Positions 42,584 through 52,330 are shown, counted from the first letter of the stretch. The stretch is 64,000 bases of DNA from Arthrobacter sp. YN (GCF_002224285.1 NZ_CP022436.1:3224001-3288000); one strand, 5' to 3'. The notes: a model not told the origin generated them from the sequence alone. Translations and numbers: made by a program.

Positions 42584-43912
42584 GTGAGTAGAGCCACGTC
42601 CTGGGACCATCCCGCAACTTCCTTGTACACAGACCACTACGAACTGACGATGCTTCAGGCCGCTTTGCATTCCGGCGCCGCGCATCGCCGTTCGGTCTTC
42701 GAAGCCTTCGCCCGGCGGCTGCCGGACGGGCGGCGCTATGGCGTGGTGGGCGGCACCGGCCGCCTGCTGGAGGGGATCGCCGACTTCCGCTTCGGCGACA
42801 CCGAGCTCGCATTCCTTGAGCAGAACAAGGTGGTCAACCAGGAAACCCTGGACTATCTGGCCGACTACAAGTTCAGCGGCGACATCTGGGGCTACGCCGA
42901 AGGCGACGCCTATTTCCCCAACTCCCCCATCCTGATCGTGGAATCCACCTTCGCAGAAGCCTGCATCCTGGAGACCTACATCCTGTCCGTCCTCAACCAC
43001 GACAGCGCCATTGCATCCGCCGCTTCACGCATGACCTCGGCCGCGGGCACCCGCCCGTGCATCGAGATGGGCTCCCGGCGGACCCAGGAGGAATCGGCGA
43101 CGGCGGCCGCCCGCGCCGCTGTGATAGCCGGCTTCGCCAGCACCTCCAACCTGGAGGCCGGACGACGCTACGGCATCAAGACCGTGGGCACCGCGGCGCA
43201 CTCCTTCACCCTCCTGCACGACACCGAGCGGGAGGCCTTCCAAGCGCAGATCGCGGCTTTCGGACCCGGGACCTCATTGTTGGTGGACACCTACGACGTC
43301 GAGGCAGCGGTCCGCACTGCGGTGGAACTCGCCGGCGACAAACTCGGCGCCGTGCGCCTGGACTCGGGTGACCTGATTGCACAGGCCCAGTGGGTACGGC
43401 AGTTGCTCGATGACCTCGGCAACGTCAACACCAGGATTGTGGTGACCTCGGACCTCGACGAGTTCGCCATCGCCGCACTGCAGTCCGCCCCAGTGGACTC
43501 CTACGGCGTCGGCACCTCGTTGGTGACAGGCTCCGGCGCCCCGACTGCCAGCATGGTCTACAAGCTGGTCAGCCGCACCAACGATTCCGGTGATTTCATC
43601 TCCGTGGCCAAAGCCGCCAAGAACAAAACCAGCGTGGGCGGACGTAAATACGCCCTCCGCAAGCTCAATGAGCGAGGCCGCGCCACCCAGGAGGTCGTGG
43701 GCATCGGACACCGTCCCGAAGACGACGGCAACGACCGCGTGCTGCTTCACCAATTCGTCAAGAACGGCGAGGTATTGCCGGGCTGGACCGGCCCGGAAGG
43801 CGTCATTCGGGCCAAGGAACAGCACGCGGCCACCATGGCCGAACTGCCCGCCGTCGTCAACCGCCTCCAGCGCGGCGAGGCCGCCATCCCCACCGTTTAC
43901 GAGGAGAACTGA
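42584..43912 (+). CDS. pncB: nicotinate phosphoribosyltransferase
   Basis: 442 residues. Converts nicotinate and PRPP to nicotinate mononucleotide with ATP. Motifs: LYTDHYELTMLQAAL, FARRLPDGRRYGVVGGTGR, EMGSRRTQEESATAAARAA, GTAAHSFTLLH with the active histidine region, VRLDSGDL and VTSDLDEFAI. The second-step partner pncA overlaps its stop (TGATG). Forms the NAD salvage operon; no copy of the nrtR-linked palindrome is seen upstream. Confidence 0.95.
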   Translation: MSRATSWDHPATSLYTDHYELTMLQAALHSGAAHRRSVFEAFARRLPDGRRYGVVGGTGRLLEGIADFRFGDTELAFLEQNKVVNQETLDYLADYKFSGDIWGYAEGDAYFPNSPILIVESTFAEACILETYILSVLNHDSAIASAASRMTSAAGTRPCIEMGSRRTQEESATAAARAAVIAGFASTSNLEAGRRYGIKTVGTAAHSFTLLHDTEREAFQAQIAAFGPGTSLLVDTYDVEAAVRTAVELAGDKLGAVRLDSGDLIAQAQWVRQLLDDLGNVNTRIVVTSDLDEFAIAALQSAPVDSYGVGTSLVTGSGAPTASMVYKLVSRTNDSGDFISVAKAAKNKTSVGGRKYALRKLNERGRATQEVVGIGHRPEDDGNDRVLLHQFVKNGEVLPGWTGPEGVIRAKEQHAATMAELPAVVNRLQRGEAAIPTVYEEN

Positions 43913-44538
43913 TGTCCCGCGCCCTGATCATCGTCGATGTCCAGAACGACTTCTGCGAGGGCGGCACGCTGGCCGTCGAAGGTGGTGCCGCCGTCGCCGG
44001 AGCCATCACCGAATACGTGGACGCCAACCAGCAGCACTTCGACCACATCGTGGCCACCCAGGATTGGCACATTGAACCGGGCGACCACTTCTCCGATGAC
44101 CCCGACATGGTGGAGTCCTGGCCTCCGCACTGCCGTGCCCGGACCAAAGGTGCGGAGCTTCACGAAGACCTGGACCCCGAGTACATCCAGGCCTATTTCC
44201 GCAAAGGGCAATACACGGCGGCCTACTCCGGCTTTGAAGGTGTCCTCGCCCCCGAAGACGACGTTCCTACCGGAGACCTGAAGGCCGGGGCGGCCGTTGC
44301 CGAAGTCCTCGACGAGGATGCCATTGGCCTCGATGACTGGCTGCAAAGCCACGACGTCGAAGACGTGGTGGTGGTGGGCCTCGCCACCGACTACTGCGTC
44401 AAGTCAACGGCGCTCGATGCTGTGCAGGCCGGCTACAACACCACCGTCATCGCCGGGCTTACCGCCGGAATAGCCGATGACCTCACCGATGCGCTGGACG
44501 AAATGGAAGCAGCCGGCGTCGACGTCGAACGCGACTGA
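43912..44538 (+). CDS. pncA: nicotinamidase
   Basis: 208 residues. Hydrolyses nicotinamide to nicotinate for PncB (also the pyrazinamide-activating enzyme in mycobacteria). Triad Asp9 (IVDVQNDF), Lys98 (YFRKGQY) and Cys162 (ATDYCVKST); metal ligands Asp51, His53 (ATQDWH) and His73 (PPHCR). Complete and normal length. Ends before a very strong terminator. Confidence 0.95.
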   Translation: MSRALIIVDVQNDFCEGGTLAVEGGAAVAGAITEYVDANQQHFDHIVATQDWHIEPGDHFSDDPDMVESWPPHCRARTKGAELHEDLDPEYIQAYFRKGQYTAAYSGFEGVLAPEDDVPTGDLKAGAAVAEVLDEDAIGLDDWLQSHDVEDVVVVGLATDYCVKSTALDAVQAGYNTTVIAGLTAGIADDLTDALDEMEAAGVDVERD

Positions 44539-44558
44539 AACTACCTCAAAGCGTTACA

Positions 44559-44606
44559 GCAGAAAGCCAGGGGGCGCCGCAACCGCGGCGCCCCCTGGCT
44601 TTCTGC
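44559..44606. terminator. bidirectional terminator, 22-bp perfect stem
   Basis: GCAGAAAGCCAGGGGGCGCC... pairs fully with 44585-44606 around an AACC loop. It separates pncA and the convergent helicase gene. The A and T stretches are short. Confidence 0.88.
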
Positions 44607-44620
44607 AGATGATAGTCCGG

Positions 44621-46396
44621 CTATTTCCTGCCGATGAACCAATCCTGGAGCTTGCGCAGGCGGGCCTGCAACTGCTCCTCATTGGCCTGCGCCACCGCCG
44701 GGCCACCACACACCTCACGAAGTTTGGTGTGCACTACTCCGTGCGGGGTGCCGGTACGGGCAGCCCACGCAGCGACGTTCTTGGCCAACTCGTTCCGGAG
44801 ATCCATGAGCATCCGGTGGTCAGGCACAGCGGGTGCAGCCGCAGCCGCCAGCGGTGACTGGCGTTTCTTGCGCGACTGCTGATCGTGCTGGCGTTGACGC
44901 AGCAGCGTTCCCACTTGCTCGGCGTCGAGGAGCCCGGGAATGCCCAGGAAGTCCAGTTCATCATCGGAACCGATATCCGCTCCCGTGCCGAACTCGCCGC
45001 CATCAAAGAGGACGCGGTCAAACGACGCCTGGGAGTCCAGTGCTTCGAACTTGCCCTTGGTGAGCTCGTCCGACGCTTTGTCCTCGCGGTTGGCCTCGGC
45101 CATGAGGTTCTCTTCTGGATTGAAGAGACCGTCCTCGTCCTTCTCCGGGCGGTCCAAAGCGTGGTCACGCTCTGCCTCCATGGTGTTGGCGAGGATCATC
45201 AGCGGCGGCACGGACGGCAGGAAGACCGACGCCGTCTCGCCCCTCTTGCGGGCACGCACGAAACGTCCCACGGCCTGCGCGAAAAACAACGGCGTGGAGG
45301 TGGAGGTGGCATAGACGCCGACAGAAAGGCGGGGGACGTCAACGCCTTCGGACACCATGCGGACCGCAACCATCCAGCGCTGTTCTCCCGCGGAGAATTC
45401 CTCGATCTTGCTCGAAGCCTTGGAGTCGTCCGAAAGAATCACTGTGGGCGACTGGCCCGTGATCTTCTTGAGCTGGCCCGCGTAAGCCCGGGCGTCGTCG
45501 TGGTCCGTGGCAATGACCAGGCCACCGGCGTCCGGCACCGTCCGTCTGACCTCGCTGAGGCGCTTGTCCGCAGCTGCGAGGACGGCAGGGATCCACTCGC
45601 CGGTAGGGTTCAACGCCGTGCGCCACGCCTGGGAGGTGATGTCCTTGGTAACAGCAGCTTCACCCAGCGAGGCCGCCATTTCGTCACCTGCGCTGGTACG
45701 CCACCGCATCTGGCCCGAATAAGCCATGAAGAGCACGGGGCGGACCACGTGGTCCCGCAGCGCGTTGCCGTAACCGTAGGTGTAGTCGGCCTTGGAACGC
45801 CGGATGCCGTCCCGGTCCTCAGCGTATTCAACAAACGGAATGGGCGAGGTATCCGAGCGGAACGGGGTACCTGTCAGTGACAGGCGCCGTGCGGCCGGAT
45901 CAAATGCCTCACGGAGGCCATCGCCCCAGGAGAGCGCTTCACCGCCGTGGTGGATTTCGTCCAGGATGACCAAGGTGCGCGCCGCTTCAGTCTTGGCGCG
46001 GTGCAACATGGGCTTGCTCGCCACCTGCGCGTACGTCACCGCGACACCCACAAAACCACGGCCATGCTGGCCGTCGGAATTCTTGAAGTTGGGATCGATC
46101 GCAATGCCCACCTTGGCTGCGGCATCAGCCCACTGCCGCTTCAGGTGGTCGGTCGGAGCAACGATGGTGATCCGGTTGACCACGCCACTGTCCAGCAGTG
46201 TGGTGGCAATGCGCAGCGCGAAGGTGGTCTTACCGGCGCCGGGCGTCGCCACGGCCAGGAAGTCCTTCGGGTTGCGCGTCATGTAGAGGTCAAGGGCCTC
46301 CTGCTGCCAGGCACGGAGCTTGGGCGCAGTTCCCCAGGCGGCCCGTTCCGGGTACGCCGGAGGCAGGGATGGGCCACCGAAAAGTGTTTCTGTCAT
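44621..46396 (-). CDS. DEAD/DEAH-box helicase
   Basis: 591 residues, superfamily 2. Walker A ATPGAGKTT at 50-58, motif II DEIH at 146-149, motif III SLTGTPFRSD, and in the second RecA lobe SEGVDVPRLSVGVYAT and QAVGRFVRARKRG (motifs V and VI). The C-terminal 130 residues (after ENLMAEANRE) are specific to an actinobacterial group and contain a basic KLRKLQDWF end. Similar genes are conserved beside DUF3039 in actinobacteria; the role is likely in DNA or RNA processing. ATG 46396 has GGGGGAG upstream. Confidence 0.9.
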   Translation of the reverse strand: MTETLFGGPSLPPAYPERAAWGTAPKLRAWQQEALDLYMTRNPKDFLAVATPGAGKTTFALRIATTLLDSGVVNRITIVAPTDHLKRQWADAAAKVGIAIDPNFKNSDGQHGRGFVGVAVTYAQVASKPMLHRAKTEAARTLVILDEIHHGGEALSWGDGLREAFDPAARRLSLTGTPFRSDTSPIPFVEYAEDRDGIRRSKADYTYGYGNALRDHVVRPVLFMAYSGQMRWRTSAGDEMAASLGEAAVTKDITSQAWRTALNPTGEWIPAVLAAADKRLSEVRRTVPDAGGLVIATDHDDARAYAGQLKKITGQSPTVILSDDSKASSKIEEFSAGEQRWMVAVRMVSEGVDVPRLSVGVYATSTSTPLFFAQAVGRFVRARKRGETASVFLPSVPPLMILANTMEAERDHALDRPEKDEDGLFNPEENLMAEANREDKASDELTKGKFEALDSQASFDRVLFDGGEFGTGADIGSDDELDFLGIPGLLDAEQVGTLLRQRQHDQQSRKKRQSPLAAAAAPAVPDHRMLMDLRNELAKNVAAWAARTGTPHGVVHTKLREVCGGPAVAQANEEQLQARLRKLQDWFIGRK

Positions 46397-46430
46397 GCCG
46401 ACTCCCCCGGCCTGATGGCAAGGACCATTA

Positions 46431-46462
46431 CCTCCAGCCCGGCGGGAACGCCGGGCTGGAGG
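46431..46462 (-). terminator. hairpin between DUF3039 and helicase genes
   Basis: Perfect 13-bp stem CCTCCAGCCCGGC with a 6-base loop and no T-run. It may attenuate read-through into the helicase gene. Confidence 0.5.
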
Positions 46463-46505
46463 AAACGGCAACGATCAGAACGGACCTGTGTTCGCTTCCC
46501 ACCCA

Positions 46506-46835
46506 CTACTTGGAGTTGCCCGGGCCGCCGTTTTTTCCACCGTCGTTGCCGGGGCGGAGACCCTCATAGATCTCCTTGCACTCCGGGCAGACCGGGAACT
46601 TCTGGGGGTCGCGTCCCGGCGTCCAGACCTTGCCGCACAAGGCAATGACCGGCTCGCCGGTCAACGCCGACTCCATGATCTTTTCCTTGCGGACGTAGTG
46701 GGAAAAACGCTCGCGGTCGCCGGGTTCCACTTCCTGGCGCGTTTCCTCGCGCTCAATGGTGGCAGTGGACGTTCCGGCTCCGGAAAGCTCGCGCATGGGG
46801 TCGTTTTCGAATGGATCCGGAGGAAGCGTAGTCAT
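46506..46835 (-). CDS. DUF3039 protein, putative zinc-binding
   Basis: 109 residues. PVIALCGKVWTPGRDPQKFP followed by VCPECKEIYEGL gives a C...CPxC zinc-ribbon-like arrangement, the mark of DUF3039. The N-terminal 45 residues are charged and variable, the C-terminal tail Gly/Asn-rich. ATG 46835 with AGGA upstream is preferred to the longer open frame. It sits between nagB and the helicase on the same strand; a regulatory or adaptor role is a guess. Confidence 0.83.
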   Translation of the reverse strand: MTTLPPDPFENDPMRELSGAGTSTATIEREETRQEVEPGDRERFSHYVRKEKIMESALTGEPVIALCGKVWTPGRDPQKFPVCPECKEIYEGLRPGNDGGKNGGPGNSK

Positions 46836-46852
46836 GCCAAACATCCTACCGT

Positions 46853-47635
46853 CTAGATGCCCTGCCACTCCGGCTTGTTGTCGTACGTGTGCCGATAGTA
46901 ATCAGCCAATTTCAGCGATGACGCGGCTGCCTCATCCACCAGAATTGTTGCGTGGGGGTGCATCTGGAGGATGGATGCGGCACAAATTGCGGCCACGGGT
47001 CCTTCCACGAAATCACGCACCGCCTGCGCCTTTTGGGCACCCGTTGCGACCAGCACCACATGCCGGGCATCCATAATGGTCCCCAGCCCCTGCGTCACGA
47101 CGTGGTGGGGAACATCATCGATGCTGTCGAAGAAGCGGGCGTTGTCCTTCCGGGTCTGCTCAATCAGTGTTTTGATCCGCGTCCGGGACGCCAGGGATGA
47201 CCCCGGCTCGTTGAAACCGATGTGCCCGTCGGTGCCGACGCCCAGGATCTGGAGGTCCACGCCACCGACGGCCTTGATGGCATCCTCGTAGTCCTGGCAG
47301 GCTGCCTCCAGATCCTTGGCGGCGCCGTCCGGGCCGTGCACATTCTCCGGCTTGATGTTCACCCTGTTGGTGAATTCGCGCCGGATCACCTCGCGATAGG
47401 ACTCGGGGTGTCCGGCCTCGAGGCCAACATACTCGTCCAACGCGAAACCGTGCGCCTGGCTGAAGTCCAGCCCTCCGGCATCGTAGCGGCGTGCGAGTTC
47501 GTCATAGACAGGCAGCGGCGAGGACCCCGTAGCCAGGCCCAGCACAGCATTCGGCTTACGGCGGACCAATGCTTCAATGGCATCGGCTGCAAGCGCACCG
47601 ATCTGCTTGGTGCCAGGGAGAATGACAACTTCCAT
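46853..47635 (-). CDS. nagB: glucosamine-6-phosphate deaminase
   Basis: 260 residues. Converts glucosamine 6-phosphate to fructose 6-phosphate and ammonia. Motifs: GLATGSSPLPVYDEL (phosphate loop), GFALDEYVGL with the catalytic Asp, LGVGTDGHIGFNEPGSS with Asp, His and Glu, and TQGLGTIMDARHVVL. ATG 47635 is preferred: AAAGG lies nine bases upstream, whereas GTG 47641 is only two bases from it. nagA is elsewhere in the window (57.7 kb), so the pathway is split. No nag operator is recognised. Confidence 0.95.
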   Translation of the reverse strand: MEVVILPGTKQIGALAADAIEALVRRKPNAVLGLATGSSPLPVYDELARRYDAGGLDFSQAHGFALDEYVGLEAGHPESYREVIRREFTNRVNIKPENVHGPDGAAKDLEAACQDYEDAIKAVGGVDLQILGVGTDGHIGFNEPGSSLASRTRIKTLIEQTRKDNARFFDSIDDVPHHVVTQGLGTIMDARHVVLVATGAQKAQAVRDFVEGPVAAICAASILQMHPHATILVDEAAASSLKLADYYRHTYDNKPEWQGI

Positions 47636-47722
47636 CGTCACGGCCTTTCTTGGTTAGGGTCTTCGAGCTATCTGACAGAGACGTTATCCCATGTCCCACC
47701 TACGGGCACGGTTGTTACGCGG

Positions 47723-49293
47723 CTAACGGTTCACACTGAGCTGGGCAAACATTTCCGGACCCCGCGCGTCCAACCATTTTCCACCGAGGCGGATGCCCAC
47801 GATGAACAGGATGACACCCAGCACCGGACCCGCCACCAGATTGATCCAGCCAGCCTCCGGCCCACCGGTGAATGCCTGGACTGCCACCAGTGCAAGTTCC
47901 GGAACCAGCAGAAGGGCCAAGAGGCCCATCCCCACCGCTTGGACGGCCAAGGTTTGGGCAACGTTTCCCGGCGGCTTCTTGAACGGGCTGTCGCCCGGCA
48001 AGGGGACCGCGATGTTGTAGCGGGCCGAAATGACTGAAGAAAGCCCCAGGCCAGTGAAGAGAGTTCCGAGGGACAATCCCAGGAGGTTGGGCAGCCACTG
48101 CCAATCCCCGTCACGAAGACCGGCCCCACAGTGAAGAGCAGCACTATGGGCAGCGATATGGCCAGGCAGGCCAAGGCCCGCCCAAGCCTGTCGTCGACTC
48201 CCCTGACGCCAGCGGCGAGGTGGAGGGCAAAAGCAGTGTTGTCGTAAGACACATCAGCGCAGATGGACCATGCCATGACGAAAGCGGTCAGCGGACCCAG
48301 AATCATGAGCAAACCATAACTGCCGCTCTGCGCGCCGCCGAAGTAGAACAGCACGGGGAACATAGGAACAATCACCAAGGACGCCGCATACCTCGGATCC
48401 TTCAACCAGTAGATCAGTGCCCTGGCAGCAACCGCCCCCGACGGCGTCCCGGGGAGCAGGCCGAACAAGCCCAGCTTTCCGCCCTTCCTGGCAGTGCCTC
48501 CCGAGTATGCCGGCGTCACCAGCGCACGCTTCAGGAGCACATGCCAGCAGAGGAGGAGTACGGCGATGGTGGCCGCCGCGATCAGGAACTTCAGTCCAGC
48601 CGCAGCGGGATGACCCGAGTCGATGTCGCCACCAAGGGACCAGGCCGCACCCAGGGGCGTCCACGACACCGTTCGGGCGAGCACCGGAAGGTAGTCTGCG
48701 CTGCCGCGGACGCCGTCCACGAGTCCCACCATAATGGGGCCCAACAGGACCAAGGGGATGAAGACAATGATGCTGCTGACGTCCTTGAAACGCCTCGAAG
48801 CCGCCAGGCCGGCTGTCGCCGTCGTGACCACTTTGGACAACACGATGCACGTCAGGGCACCCAGGACGGCACCCAACAAGGCGCCGGTGACCGCCGGAAC
48901 ACTGCGCCACCAGGTTCCAACGGTTCCCAGTGCAGCAATCAAGGTAGCCAGGCCGGGAATGCCGATGAAGCCCGCGAGGGCAAGGCCCGTCAAGAGTTGC
49001 TTGGAAGGTATGGCGAAGGTGGTGAACCGCGCGGGGTCCAGGGTCATGTCAGCAGCCGAAGCAACGAGCGGGATGATGGCCCACCCAAGGATTGTGGCCG
49101 CTCCACCCAATACCACTACAGTGTGGGCGATCTCCGGATCAGCCAACCGCAGTGCTATGAGGCCTCCAACCAGGAGGACCAGCAATCCCAACGCATACAG
49201 GAGCCCCAGCGCCATGCCCACCAGCTGCCACGGACTGCGCTTGAACCCATTAAGGAGCAGGCGCCACTTGAGGCTTAGAAGGTGCGCAACCAT
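47723..49293 (-). pseudogene. ABC transporter permease, frameshifted near its C-terminus
   Basis: The long frame encodes about ten membrane helices up to TVGPVFVTGIG near base 48110 and then runs into arginine- and serine-rich nonsense. A second frame, from about 48105 to the stop at 47723, continues naturally with GDWQWLPNLLGLSLGTLFTG and ends in QLSVNR, adding three helices. One extra base in the C4 run at 48106-48109 (plus strand) restores an unbroken permease of about 523 residues. It overlaps the ATPase gene by 19 bases; the ATG at 49293 has GGAGG upstream. Either a real mutation or a missing base. Confidence 0.85.
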
Positions 49294-50168
49294 TCCAGGC
49301 CCTCCGTCCGGTGTCCGCCGCCCACCAACTGGACGAAGCGTTCCTCCAACGTCGAGCCATCGCGGACTTCGTCCACGGAGCCCGCTGCCAGAACGCGTCC
49401 GCCAGCCACCACCGCAACGTGGCTGCACATGCGCTGCACGAGGTCCATCACATGGCTGGAAACAATGACCGTTCCTCCGGAGGCGACGTATCCCTCCAGG
49501 ATGCCGCGGATGTTGGCAGCAGACACAGGGTCCACCGACTCAAACGGCTCATCAAGGACAAGGAGACGCGGTGCATGGATGAGGGCGGAGGCCAAGGCGA
49601 TTTTCTTGGTCATGCCGGCGGAGTAATCCACCACCAGCGAACCGGCATCGGCCTCAAGGTCAAGGGCAGCCAGCAACTCAGGAACACGTGCACCAACAAC
49701 GTCACGATCCATGCCGCGAAGGAGTCCGGAGTACGTCACCAGTTGCTCGCCCGTCAGCCTGTCAAAAAGGCGCACACCATCAGGCAGGACACCCATGAGC
49801 TTCTTGGCCTCCAACGGGCGGGCCCAAACGTCGACCCCATGGATCAAGGCTGTGCCAAAATCCGGCCTCAGCAGACCTGTAGCCATGGACAACGTGGTGG
49901 TCTTGCCTGCACCGTTGGGACCGACCATCCCGTAAAAGGATCCGGCAGGCACTTCCAGGCTGACGCCATCCACGGCGATCTTGTCACCGAAGCGCTTGGC
50001 CAGGCCACGGATGGACAAGGCAGCCCGAGGCGCTGACGCAGCCGGTGCCTCGGAGGCCTGGGTTGCGGGGGCCAGTCCGGGGACTTGTGGCGGTGCGGGG
50101 AATGGTGGAGTCGGGGCCGCCTGTGGCGGCGCGGACGTGGGCGTGGGTTCATGGCGTGGTTCCGTCAT
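49275..50168 (-). CDS. ABC transporter ATP-binding protein
   Basis: 297 residues. A Pro/Ala-rich N-terminal segment of about 48 residues precedes the nucleotide-binding domain: Walker A GPNGAGKTTT, Walker B RLLVLDEPFESVD, switch SSHVMDL. The signature motif is YSAGMTKK instead of LSGGQ, a deviation that is characteristic of some exporter ATPases whose partner has a long membrane subunit. It forms an operon with the overlapping permease gene. Export function is likely; substrate unknown. Confidence 0.88.
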   Translation of the reverse strand: MTEPRHEPTPTSAPPQAAPTPPFPAPPQVPGLAPATQASEAPAASAPRAALSIRGLAKRFGDKIAVDGVSLEVPAGSFYGMVGPNGAGKTTTLSMATGLLRPDFGTALIHGVDVWARPLEAKKLMGVLPDGVRLFDRLTGEQLVTYSGLLRGMDRDVVGARVPELLAALDLEADAGSLVVDYSAGMTKKIALASALIHAPRLLVLDEPFESVDPVSAANIRGILEGYVASGGTVIVSSHVMDLVQRMCSHVAVVAGGRVLAAGSVDEVRDGSTLEERFVQLVGGGHRTEGLEWLRTF

Positions 50169-50174
50169 GTGACC

Positions 50175-50180
50175 AGCCTA
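50175..50180 (-). promoter_or_regulatory. -10 hexamer TAGGCT of the ABC exporter operon
   Basis: TAGGCT, six bases, ATG 50168 on the minus strand. Confidence 0.6.
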
Positions 50181-50209
50181 GCCTCGCCGCACCGGAGCCG
50201 TAGCCGGTT

Positions 50210-51310
50210 CTAGAAGCCGTGGCGGGGGACGGCCCGCTGGTATTGCGGAACCCAGGAAATGTCATGGCCGAGTTCGTACGCAGCCCTCAGCCACCAATGG
50301 GGATCGCGCAGGGCGGCCCGCGCCATGAACACGGCATCCGCCCTGCCGTTGGCCACGATGTCCTCGGCCTGCGCAGCACTGGTGAGGAGCCCCACCGCAC
50401 CAGTGGGGACACCGGCGTCGCGCCTTATCTGTTCGGCGAACCCGGCCTGGTAGCCGGGCACGGCCTTGATTTTCTGGTGCGCCACGGCGCCGCCGGAAGA
50501 GACATCCACGAGGTCGACGCCGCGACCGGCAGCAGCTCGTGCCAGGCGGACTGACGCCTCAGCGTCCACTCCCCCGTCAGCCCAATCGGTAGCGGAGATC
50601 CTCAACAGGAGCGGCATGGAGTCCGGGATGACGCCGCGGACCGCGTCCACCACAGTGAGCATGAGCTTGTTCCGCCCCTCCTCGTTTCCACCCCATCTGT
50701 CCGTCCGGGTGTTGATGAGCGGGCTTTGGAACTGGTGCAACAGATATCCGTGGGCGCCGTGGATCTCCACGGTGTCAAAACCCGCAGCAACGGCCCGTGA
50801 GGCCGCGGCGGCGAAGTCGTCCACCACGGCCAGGATGTCGTCCTCGCTCATGGCAGCCGGTGCGGCATAGCCGTCGAACGGCTGGGTGGAAGGTCCAACG
50901 GTGCCCCACCCGCCGTCAGACGACGGCACGGAACCTGACTGAGGAGCGAACGGCCAGTACGTCGAAGCCTTGCGCCCTGCGTGGGCCAGCTGCGCACCGA
51001 TCCTGCAATCCACTGCGCCATGCCGGTGGACAAAATCGACAATGCGTTCCCAGCCCGCGGCCTGCTCATCGGAGTACAGTCCGGCGTCCAACGGACTGAT
51101 CCTTCCCACAGCGTTAACCGCCGCGGCCTCGCTCATGATCAAAGCGGCGCCACCTGCGGCGAAAGACCCGAGGTGCATCAGATGCCAGTCGTTGGGGACG
51201 CCTTCTCCGGTCCCGGCATGACAGCTGTACTGGCACATGGGCGAGACCCATCCCCGGTGCGGGATGGTGAGTGAACGCAGCTGCAGCGGGGAGAACAGCG
51301 CGGACGACAC
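50210..51310 (-). CDS. old yellow enzyme family NADH:flavin oxidoreductase (YqjM-like)
   Basis: 366 residues. FMN barrel motifs: SPMCQYSCHAG (short N-terminal cysteine loop of the YqjM type), AQLAHAGRKAS, FDTVEIHGAHGYLLHQFQSP with the substrate His-Gly-Ala-His, NTRTDRWGG and a late GRADAVFMARAALRDP. Reduces activated C=C bonds with NADPH; natural substrate unknown. The GTG overlaps the stop of the upstream thioredoxin-like gene (TAGTG), so they are coupled, which hints at a shared stress role. Confidence 0.92.
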   Translation of the reverse strand: MSSALFSPLQLRSLTIPHRGWVSPMCQYSCHAGTGEGVPNDWHLMHLGSFAAGGAALIMSEAAAVNAVGRISPLDAGLYSDEQAAGWERIVDFVHRHGAVDCRIGAQLAHAGRKASTYWPFAPQSGSVPSSDGGWGTVGPSTQPFDGYAAPAAMSEDDILAVVDDFAAAASRAVAAGFDTVEIHGAHGYLLHQFQSPLINTRTDRWGGNEEGRNKLMLTVVDAVRGVIPDSMPLLLRISATDWADGGVDAEASVRLARAAAGRGVDLVDVSSGGAVAHQKIKAVPGYQAGFAEQIRRDAGVPTGAVGLLTSAAQAEDIVANGRADAVFMARAALRDPHWWLRAAYELGHDISWVPQYQRAVPRHGF

Positions 51311-52323
51311 TAGAAAAGAACCCTCGCGAGTCCTTGACGGGCCTTGGCTACCCTCTCATCCGAAGTTCCGACGACCTCGAAGAGCTCAAGGAGCCGTACG
51401 CGCGCGGTCTCGCGTTCCGGACCGAAGTTCCTGCCGATAAACGTGACGATGCGGCTGAAGGCGTCCTCGATGTGTCCGCCGGAAACGTCAAGGTCGGCGA
51501 CGCCCAACTGGGCGTCAAGGTTGTCCGGTTCCCGGGCGGCAAGGTCGCGGAGGTTCTCTGCCTCCGGAGCGGAGAGGTTCTCCAACCGGGCCATGAGTTC
51601 AACCTGGGCCAGTCCGGCTTTGGCGTCAGCGTCGGCCGGCTGTTCCAGGAGTGCCTGCTTGTAGGATGCAGCTGCTCCGGCGTAGTCACCGGCCTCGATC
51701 GCGTCAATGGCGGCCTGGTGCAGGGGCGGGAGGGGCTCAGGCTCGGCCTCTTCACCTTGGGCTGCGGTGTCCCCGATGCTTCCGGTGACGCCGTTGGCGG
51801 CAGCTACCTTGAGGAGTTCCTCCACGAGGTCTTTGATCTGCGCGTCATCGGCAGGACCTTGGAAAAGAGGAACAGGCTGGCCCTTCACCACGGCTACCGC
51901 CGTGGGGACAGCCTGCACTTGGAAAGCCTGAGCCAATTGCGGGAAGGCGTCGACGTCGGCCGCGGCAAGAACCAGCCGGCCGGCGTAACCCGCCACCACG
52001 CGCTCGGCGGCGTCAAGGACTGCGGGCGATTCCGGTGCATAGCGCGACCAGAGAAGGAAGAGAACAGGAATCTGCGCAGACAGCTGCACCAAATCCTGGA
52101 AGTTTGTTTCGGTGGCATCCACCCTCAGGGGTGCCTTGCCGGCGCCACCACTGGTTTCATCACCGTTGGGGGTTCCGCCGTCGCGCGCAGCACCGTCCGC
52201 GGAAGCGGAGGCTGGCGGCGCGGGAGGTGCGGCCGGGCGGCGCAGTGACGAGAGGTCAACGGCGCCGCGAAGATTGAGCTGGCTGGCAGCGGCTGGAGTG
52301 GGTCGGTATCCGGGCGAACTCAT
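51310..52323 (-). CDS. thioredoxin-like/TPR co-chaperone-type protein
   Basis: 337 residues: a 65-residue Pro/Ala-rich start, a thioredoxin fold (about 70-180) and TPR-like helices (about 200-335; YAGAAASYKQALLEQPADADAKAGLAQVEL is one repeat). It matches the CnoX/YbbN architecture. The place of the redox CxxC motif reads LWSRYAPESP and has no cysteine at all, so it cannot act as a thiol reductase; holdase or adaptor function is more likely. The start at 52323 is set by TAGAGT seven bases upstream. Confidence 0.87.
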   Translation of the reverse strand: MSSPGYRPTPAAASQLNLRGAVDLSSLRRPAAPPAPPASASADGAARDGGTPNGDETSGGAGKAPLRVDATETNFQDLVQLSAQIPVLFLLWSRYAPESPAVLDAAERVVAGYAGRLVLAAADVDAFPQLAQAFQVQAVPTAVAVVKGQPVPLFQGPADDAQIKDLVEELLKVAAANGVTGSIGDTAAQGEEAEPEPLPPLHQAAIDAIEAGDYAGAAASYKQALLEQPADADAKAGLAQVELMARLENLSAPEAENLRDLAAREPDNLDAQLGVADLDVSGGHIEDAFSRIVTFIGRNFGPERETARVRLLELFEVVGTSDERVAKARQGLARVLF

Positions 52324-52330
52324 ACCATCC

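Noticed and set aside
47723..48076. A separate 117-residue membrane protein
   Set aside because: It is the out-of-frame C-terminus of the ABC permease; it lacks its own start signals and continues the helix pattern.
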